A stretch of DNA of 16,835 nt from the NCBI GenBank assembly GCA_038746265.1, contig JBCDKU010000057.1:1-16835 (forward strand), given 5' to 3'. The translations under genes and the position numbers were made by a program. Below, in pieces: positions 12,116 through 16,835 of the stretch. Every line of letters begins with the position of its first letter. Within the stretch, counting starts at the first letter, position 1. This DNA is from JBCBKP01 sp038746265 (GTDB taxonomy: Bacteria > Planctomycetota > Phycisphaerae > Phycisphaerales > UBA1924). Below the pieces are notes generated by a model. The model was not told where the DNA came from, ran no database searches, and saw nothing but the letters and a program-made list of their open reading frames with translations.

Positions 12116-13804
12116 ATGAGCCCCACCACCGCCACCGCGACCGACAGTCCTCTCTACGCCGCCCTGACCGAAGCCCTCGAGATCGAGGCGAAGATCAAGC
12201 AGGGCGGCGGGCCCAAGGCGATCGAGCGGCACCACGCCAAGGGGCGGCTCACCGCCCGGGAGCGGGTCGAGAAGCTCATCGACCCGGAGTCGTTCTTCCA
12301 GGAGACGGGGCTGTGGGCCGCGTACAACATGTACGCCGAGCACGGCGGAGCGCCGGGGGCGGGCGTGGTGACGGGCGTCGGGCCCATCCACGGGCGTCCG
12401 CACATGATCATCGCGAACGACGCGACGGTGAAGGCCGGGGCGTTCTTCCCGATGACCTGCAAGAAGATCATCCGGGCCCAGGAGATCGCGCACCGCGGTC
12501 GGCTGCCGTTGATCTACCTCGTGGATTCGGCGGGTGTCTACCTGCCGCTGCAGGAGGACGTCTTCCCGGACACCGACGACTTCGGGCGGATCTTCCGGCA
12601 CAACGCGGTGATCTCGGCCGACGGCATCCCGCAGATCGCGGCGATCATGGGCAACTGTGTCGCGGGCGGCGGCTACCTGCCCGTCATGTGCGACACCCTG
12701 CTGATGACCGAGGGGTCCGGGTTGTATCTCGCCGGGCCCGCGCTGGTGAAGGCGGCGATCGGGCAGGAGGTCACCGACGAGGATCTCGGCGGCGCGACGA
12801 TGCACGCGGAGATCTCGGGCACGATCGACTTCAAGGAGCCCAACGACGAGGCGTGCCTTGTGCGCGTGCGGGAGCTGGTGTCGAAGTACGCGGTTGAGGC
12901 GGCCGAGAAGCCCGAGGGCGTGCCGCCGGTGCGTCCGGGCGAGGACGTGTACGAGGTCGTCAAGGCGGCGGCGGGCGAGCAGTACGACGTGATGGATCTG
13001 ATCGAGACGATCGTCGATGCGCGGGCCTTGCCGAACGCGGACGGGCATGAATCGCTCACGCCCGATTTCGACGAGTACAAGTCGGACTACGGCAAGACGA
13101 TCGTGTGCGGGTATGCGAGGATCGGCGGGCGGCCCGTCGGCATCCTCGCGAACCAGCGCAAGCTGGTGGAGAAGGTCACGCCGGGCGGCAAGGCGGGGCC
13201 CGGCAAGACGGTGCAGATGCCGGGCGTGATCTACGACGACTCGGCCGACAAGTCGGCGCGGTTCATCATGGACTGCAACCAGCGGCGGATCCCGATCCTG
13301 TTCCTCGTCGATACGACCGGCTTCATGGTCGGCCGCGACTCCGAGCAGGGCGGGATCATCCGGTCGGGCGCGAAGATGGTCAACGCGATGGCGAACTGCG
13401 TCGTGCCGAAGCTGGTGCTGACGGTCAACGCGAGCTACGGCGCGGGCAACTACGCGATGTGCGGGCGGGCGTTCGACCAGTTCCTCTCGCTCGCGTGGCC
13501 CGGCGCGAAGTTCGCGGTCATGGGCGCGGGGTCGGCCTCGGGCACGCTGGCGATGATCGAGGAGCGGGCGAGGCAGCGTCGCGGCGAGGAGATCGACGCC
13601 GAGACGCACAAGCAGATTCTGGATGCCGTCAGCGCGAGCTACAACGAGCAACAGGACATCCGATACGGCGCAGCACGCGGCTGGGTGGACCGCCTGATCG
13701 CGCCGCACGAGACCCGGCGGGAGCTGATCGCGGCTCTGGAGGCGGCGGCGGGCTGGGACGGCGCGGCGGGCGGGGATTTCAAGACGGGTGTGCTGCAGGT
13801 TTGA
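12116..13804 (+). CDS. Acyl-CoA carboxylase carboxyltransferase (beta) subunit
   Basis: The 562-residue protein has the two crotonase-fold halves of biotin-dependent acyl-CoA carboxylases of the methylcrotonyl-/propionyl-CoA type, and would transfer CO2 from biotin to an acyl-CoA. The N-terminal half shows the RLTARERVEKLIDPESF segment, DSAGVYLPLQEDVFPD, GRIFRHNAVISADGIPQIA and the oxyanion loop NCVAGGGYLPVMCD. The C-terminal half shows PVGILANQ, FLVDTTGFMVGRDSE, NASYGAGNYAMCGRAFD and MGAGSASGTLAMI. Length and motifs fit MccB-like subunits best, but the acyl substrate cannot be fixed from sequence. No biotin carboxylase or biotin carrier gene lies in the window, so the partner is encoded elsewhere. 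An ATG at 12095 would add 7 residues; I prefer 12116 because of the -10 element 6 bases upstream. Confidence 0.9.
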   Translation: MSPTTATATDSPLYAALTEALEIEAKIKQGGGPKAIERHHAKGRLTARERVEKLIDPESFFQETGLWAAYNMYAEHGGAPGAGVVTGVGPIHGRPHMIIANDATVKAGAFFPMTCKKIIRAQEIAHRGRLPLIYLVDSAGVYLPLQEDVFPDTDDFGRIFRHNAVISADGIPQIAAIMGNCVAGGGYLPVMCDTLLMTEGSGLYLAGPALVKAAIGQEVTDEDLGGATMHAEISGTIDFKEPNDEACLVRVRELVSKYAVEAAEKPEGVPPVRPGEDVYEVVKAAAGEQYDVMDLIETIVDARALPNADGHESLTPDFDEYKSDYGKTIVCGYARIGGRPVGILANQRKLVEKVTPGGKAGPGKTVQMPGVIYDDSADKSARFIMDCNQRRIPILFLVDTTGFMVGRDSEQGGIIRSGAKMVNAMANCVVPKLVLTVNASYGAGNYAMCGRAFDQFLSLAWPGAKFAVMGAGSASGTLAMIEERARQRRGEEIDAETHKQILDAVSASYNEQQDIRYGAARGWVDRLIAPHETRRELIAALEAAAGWDGAAGGDFKTGVLQV

Positions 13805-13806
13805 GC

Positions 13807-13812
13807 TAGGCT
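13807..13812 (+). promoter_or_regulatory. -10 element for leaderless AhpD-like mRNA
   Basis: TAGGCT starts 2 bases after the carboxyltransferase stop and ends exactly 6 bases before the ATG at 13819. It suggests that this gene has its own leaderless transcript besides any read-through. Confidence 0.45.
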
Positions 13813-13818
13813 ACGTGC

Positions 13819-14394
13819 ATGGCCTACATCGAGACCATCGCCGAATCCGACGCCACGGGTGAACTTGCCGAGCTCTACGGCCGTTTCGCAAACGCCGACG
13901 GGCTTGTGGACAACGCGTTCAAGGTGCACTCGCTGAATCCGGAGTCGATGCTCGCGCACCATGCGCTGTACGCGCAGTCGCTGCATCGGCCGAGCCCCGT
14001 GTCGCGCGTCGAGCGGGAGATCGTCGGGGTGTGGGTGAGCCGTGCGAATGGGTGCGGGTACTGCCTTGAGCACCACGCCGCGGGGCTGGAGCGGTTGCTG
14101 CCCAACGATCGCAAAGGACTCGGCGAGGAACTCAAGGCGGGCGACGTGTCGTCGCTGTCCGAGCGGGAGCGGGCGATGGTGGTGTACGCCGAGGCGCTCG
14201 CGCTCACACCCGGCGAGATGTCCGCGGCTCACGTCGAGGCGCTACGCGAGGGGGGGCTGACCGACCGCGAGATCCTCGATTTGTGCCAGGCTGTGGGCTA
14301 CTTCGCCTACGGCAACCGGATGATGCTCGGCCTCGGGACACAGCTCGGTGTCGGAGAGGGCGCGATCGGCGAGGTGCTCGAGGACGCGCGGTGA
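13819..14394 (+). CDS. Carboxymuconolactone decarboxylase / AhpD-like peroxidase-related protein
   Basis: The 191-residue helical protein belongs to the AhpD-like superfamily, in the branch often annotated as peroxidase-related enzyme. The active-site motif is present: Glu67, then Cys79-Gly-Tyr-Cys82 and His86 in ANGCGYCLEHH, matching E-x(11)-CxxC-xxxH with its redox-active cysteine pair. The start MAYIET followed by a Asp/Glu-rich helix is typical. A thiol-dependent peroxide-detoxifying role is suggested by the family, but the physiological substrate is unknown for most members. It lies 14 bases after the carboxyltransferase gene and overlaps the M14 lipoprotein gene by 4 bases. No Shine-Dalgarno is visible; TAGGCT lies 6 bases before the ATG. 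Confidence 0.88.
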   Translation: MAYIETIAESDATGELAELYGRFANADGLVDNAFKVHSLNPESMLAHHALYAQSLHRPSPVSRVEREIVGVWVSRANGCGYCLEHHAAGLERLLPNDRKGLGEELKAGDVSSLSERERAMVVYAEALALTPGEMSAAHVEALREGGLTDREILDLCQAVGYFAYGNRMMLGLGTQLGVGEGAIGEVLEDAR

Positions 14395-15281
14395 GCCCGC
14401 GGAATCCAGAACGCCGCTTCCCCACCAACCATCGCGTGCACGCCGGACTTCTGATGCTGTCGGTCTCGCTGCTGCTCTCGGCGTGTGCCGGACCGGACAG
14501 CGTGCGTGAGCCGGCAGCCGCGACGCCCGAGCCTGCTTGGGCGCCGGTCGTCGCTGAGTCGGACGCATCGAAAGACGTACTGATCGTTGTTGAGGCTGAG
14601 GACGCGAAGGTCGAGGAGAGAGCGTCCCTGCCTGCCAGAATCGTCGATGTGGGCTGGCGTCCGGATCCGGTGATCCCCTCCGCCGTCCGCTTCGGGTCCG
14701 GTGACTTGCGGCTGCTGCTCCTGGGTGTCATCCACGGCAATGAGGACGAACTCGATCCGTCGTTCCTCGACGCCTGGCTCCGAGAGGCGCCGCTCGGTGC
14801 GTCGGACATCGCCGAGATCGCGTACGTCCCGGTCGTGAACCCGAGCGGGGCCCGGCACGGGTCGCGGTACAACAGCCGGGGCGTGGACGTGAACCGCAAT
14901 TTCCCGGCGAGCAACTTCCGACCGAGTGTCCGGAACGGACGAGCGCCGCTCTCAGAACCCGAGTCGCGCGCGATCGCACGTCTGATCGAGTCGTTTGATC
15001 CCGACGTGATCGTTGCGTTCCACTCGACACGCAGTGGGCCGTTCGTGAACTTCGATGGCCCGGCCGAGACGGAGGCGATTGCGTTTGCAGAGGCCGCGCA
15101 GCGGACCGACGCGCGGTGGCGTGTCGTTCCGAACTACACCAACCCGCCGGGCTCGCTCGGCTCATGGGCCGGGCTCGATATCGGGATCCCGGTTCTCACG
15201 ATCGAGTTCGACCGCGGGCAGGATCACGAATCCGCGGCAGCAGCGGCTGTCGCCGGGATCATTGCACTCATTCGCGAGTGA
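14391..15281 (+). CDS. M14 family zinc carboxypeptidase lipoprotein (MpaA-like)
   Basis: The 296-residue product starts with a lipoprotein signal: a basic stretch, the hydrophobic core LLMLSVSLLLSA, then lipobox Cys32 (LSAC). The M14 domain follows from about residue 90. Zinc ligands are His115 and Glu118 in GVIHGNED, and His211 in VIVAFHSTRSG. The substrate-binding NSRGVDVNRNFP holds Arg163 and Asn169-Arg170, and IEFD supplies the catalytic Glu272. This pattern fits the small M14 group that includes MpaA, which acts on murein peptides, so a role in cell-wall peptide trimming outside the cytoplasm is plausible but not shown. The GTG start at 14391 overlaps the stop of the AhpD-like gene (GTGA), with GAGGA about 7 bases upstream, pointing to translational coupling. 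The open frame further upstream lies over that gene. Confidence 0.88.
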   Translation: MSPRNPERRFPTNHRVHAGLLMLSVSLLLSACAGPDSVREPAAATPEPAWAPVVAESDASKDVLIVVEAEDAKVEERASLPARIVDVGWRPDPVIPSAVRFGSGDLRLLLLGVIHGNEDELDPSFLDAWLREAPLGASDIAEIAYVPVVNPSGARHGSRYNSRGVDVNRNFPASNFRPSVRNGRAPLSEPESRAIARLIESFDPDVIVAFHSTRSGPFVNFDGPAETEAIAFAEAAQRTDARWRVVPNYTNPPGSLGSWAGLDIGIPVLTIEFDRGQDHESAAAAAVAGIIALIRE

Positions 15282-15343
15282 TCTTGAGCAGTGTGTTTGT
15301 TTGTGGAACATCCCCCGCTCAACAGTGGCTAGATTATTTCCAG

Positions 15344-15349
15344 TATGAT
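15344..15349 (+). promoter_or_regulatory. Possible -10 element upstream of the patatin gene
   Basis: TATGAT matches five of six consensus bases and lies 66 bases before the patatin ATG, in an AT-richer gap. No convincing -35 is seen 16-18 bases upstream. Confidence 0.25.
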
Positions 15350-15415
15350 CAACACGCGTAGGCGCAGCGTGCGTCGACCCGCAAACACCGTCTATTTCTT
15401 ACGGATCAATAGACT

Positions 15416-16645
15416 ATGACTTATGACCCACAGGATTATCTTGGCAGTGGCAACGCGATCCACGCAATTGAACGCTGCAGAGCAGCTGGCCAGAAGAAAT
15501 TCAGTGACATCACGGGTCCCGGCGGGACCCAGTATGTCGACTTAGTCATGGAAGGCGGCGGCGTGCTTGGGCTTGCTCTTGTCGGATACACCTACGGCCT
15601 CGAGCTGGCTGGACTGCGATTCCGCTCAATCGGTGGTACTTCAGCGGGTTCCATCAACGCGCTGCTTCTTGGCTCGGTCGCGCCGCCGAACGAGTTCCGT
15701 TCACGAGAAGTGCTCGATATCATCGGGCCGCTCGACATGATGAAGTTTGTCGACGGCGGTGTCGACGCGAAAGTGTTCGCGAAGACACTGTCTTTGGGCT
15801 CGAATATCGCTGCCCGGACAGTTCAGCTCGGAGCGTTGGTGCCAAATCTTGATGAAATCATGCTCGGAAAGCTCGGCATCAACCCGGGGAAAGGATTCTT
15901 AAATTGGCTCGTATCTATAATTAGTAAACATCACATTACGACCACAGAGGATCTTCATAACAAAATGAATAACAAGCCATCTCTCAAAGGACTCGGCGGC
16001 AGGCCCTTCAATGCCCAACTCAAGGTCGTTGCTACGGATCTCTCGCTGAGCCGAAAGGCGGTATTCCCAGAGGAGGCTCATCGTTATTGGGAGAACTGGG
16101 AGAATGTCAACCCAGCTCTGTATGTGCGAGCATCAATGTCTGTGCCGTATTTCTTTCAGCCGATGAAAGTGAAGATACCGGGTCCACTTGGCGCCAATTT
16201 CCGAAGCACTATTTCGGGACTAAAGCAAGCGCCCCGTGAAACCACCTTTGTGGATGGCGGCATACTGAGCAATTTTCCGATCAGCCTCTTCCATCGACGC
16301 GCTGGCCCAAACGATACGCCAACCATTCCGCGCCTCCCGACATTTGGCGTAAAGCTCGGCAAGCTTCCCGAAGAGGCAAACTCCGTGAAGGGCCCCCTAG
16401 ATCTGCTTGCCGATATGTTCAGCGCCGCGCGCAGCGCAGCCGACAAAGAATTTATTCGGAATAATCCGGACTACAAAGAACTCGTTGCATGGATTAATAC
16501 AAATGATATTAACTGGCTCGATTTTAATCTTTCCAAGGAAAACCAGATCACGCTGTTTGAAAACGGACTTCGCGAAGCGGCCCGGTTTCTTGAAAACTTT
16601 GACTGGCCGGGTTACAAAGAAATCCGGAAAGATCTCGCAGGCTGA
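15416..16645 (+). CDS. Patatin-like phospholipase family protein
   Basis: The 409-residue protein carries the patatin Ser-Asp dyad. The glycine-rich oxyanion loop is MEGGGVLG (45-52), the nucleophile is Ser76 in GGTSAG (73-78), and the catalytic Asp280 lies in VDGG (279-282). Patatins are lipid acyl hydrolases. No signal peptide or membrane segment is seen, so it should act on the cytoplasmic side. The first 40 residues precede the usual domain start and the C-terminal 100 residues are a helical extension unlike short RssA-type proteins. The gene is clearly more AT-rich than the rest of the window (ATA, AAT, TTT and TTA-type codons occur freely) and lacks a clear Shine-Dalgarno, consistent with recent transfer. 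Patatin effectors occur in CBASS defence, but no nucleotidyltransferase is visible here. It ends 5 bases from the convergent VIT gene. Confidence 0.9.
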   Translation: MTYDPQDYLGSGNAIHAIERCRAAGQKKFSDITGPGGTQYVDLVMEGGGVLGLALVGYTYGLELAGLRFRSIGGTSAGSINALLLGSVAPPNEFRSREVLDIIGPLDMMKFVDGGVDAKVFAKTLSLGSNIAARTVQLGALVPNLDEIMLGKLGINPGKGFLNWLVSIISKHHITTTEDLHNKMNNKPSLKGLGGRPFNAQLKVVATDLSLSRKAVFPEEAHRYWENWENVNPALYVRASMSVPYFFQPMKVKIPGPLGANFRSTISGLKQAPRETTFVDGGILSNFPISLFHRRAGPNDTPTIPRLPTFGVKLGKLPEEANSVKGPLDLLADMFSAARSAADKEFIRNNPDYKELVAWINTNDINWLDFNLSKENQITLFENGLREAARFLENFDWPGYKEIRKDLAG

Positions 16646-16650
16646 CTGTA

Positions 16651-16835
16651 CTAGCTGTGTTCAAGCCCGCCGAGCAGGTAGCCGACCAGATACGCGAGTC
16701 CCGCAGCAAGGCCGCCGACGAGCATCGTTTCGAAGCCACCGCGCCACCACTTCTCGGCGACGAACCGGCATTTCAGCGCCCCGACAGCGAACATCGCGAA
16801 CGCAACAAGGACGGTCGAGCTGAGGTACTGGTGCG
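16651..16835 (-). CDS. VIT1/CCC1-type transporter, C-terminal part (cut by window edge)
   Basis: The last 61 codons of a minus-strand gene enter from the right edge and end at TAG (16651-16653). Two hydrophobic segments are visible: STVLVAFAMFAVGALKCRF and MLVGGLAAGLAYLVGYLLGG, separated by the short loop VAEKWWRGGFET. This is the typical C-terminal end of VIT1/CCC1 family iron/manganese transporters (membrane protein, Gly-rich last helices with GGLAAxxAYxxGxLL). The N-terminal part, where the metal-binding glutamates lie, is outside the window, so the metal cannot be told. The GC-rich composition is like the rest of the chromosome, unlike the neighbouring patatin gene. Confidence 0.8.
   Translation of the reverse strand, partial: HQYLSSTVLVAFAMFAVGALKCRFVAEKWWRGGFETMLVGGLAAGLAYLVGYLLGGLEHS

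Noticed and set aside
12047..13708. Minus-strand open frame antisense to the carboxyltransferase gene
   Set aside because: His/Arg/Val-rich shadow frame without recognisable domains; the plus strand carries the conserved carboxyltransferase motifs.
15416..16645. Patatin as the effector of a complete CBASS defence operon
   Set aside because: No cyclic-nucleotide synthase, ubiquitin-like or HORMA/TRIP13 gene is next to it within the window; the neighbours are an M14 lipoprotein and a VIT transporter.

Overview
The window reads as a high-GC, gene-dense chromosomal segment of a Planctomycetota bacterium, most likely class Phycisphaerae. This placement is inferred, not proven. It rests on the base composition, a secreted protein with a PAP-type (PEP-CTERM-like) tail ending in Arg-Arg-Arg-Arg-Ala, an RNase HII-like protein with a DEAGYGP active-site motif, REP-like GACGGGC...GCCCGTC hairpins, and a mix of Shine-Dalgarno and apparently leaderless gene starts.

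Layout. Positions 1-221 hold the 3' end of a PaaI-type hotdog thioesterase, possibly frameshifted, with an intrinsic terminator at 152-192. Next come an M42 metallo-aminopeptidase (minus, 196-1299) and, divergent from it, a YgfZ/GcvT-like folate-binding protein (plus, 1406-2623). A nested inverted-repeat element (2633-2745) lies between the ends of the YgfZ gene and a minus-strand pair made of an RNase HII-like gene (3924-4868) followed by ribD (2755-3903). A 906-residue Ala/Glu-rich coiled-coil lipoprotein of unknown function fills 5081-7801 on the plus strand and ends at a strong terminator. Then, on the minus strand, come tRNA-Leu(CAG) (7995-8080) with its own terminator and recA (8171-9406), whose protein has a long low-complexity N-terminal extension.

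The 372-base space 9407-9778 carries a candidate recA promoter and several inverted repeats. After it come a small secreted PAP-CTERM protein (9779-10351) and, convergent with it, an exported S10 serine carboxypeptidase (10374-12050). Divergent from the peptidase is a run of three plus-strand genes: an acyl-CoA carboxylase carboxyltransferase subunit (12116-13804), an AhpD-like carboxymuconolactone decarboxylase/peroxidase-related protein (13819-14394) and an M14 carboxypeptidase lipoprotein (14391-15281, overlapping by GTGA). The last part changes character: a clearly more AT-rich patatin-like phospholipase gene (15416-16645), then the C-terminal end of a minus-strand VIT1/CCC1-type metal transporter (16651-16835, cut by the window edge).

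Most genes are housekeeping or general metabolism: DNA repair, riboflavin synthesis, RNA/DNA hybrid removal, Fe-S related folate protein and peptide turnover. I see no defence island, prophage, CRISPR array or transposase. The points most worth a second look are the giant coiled-coil lipoprotein, the RNase HII-like protein whose GRG motif reads GYG, the repeated TANNNT-N6-ATG arrangement that suggests leaderless transcripts at three genes, the REP-like element, the inverted repeat over the recA -35 region, and the compositionally foreign patatin gene.
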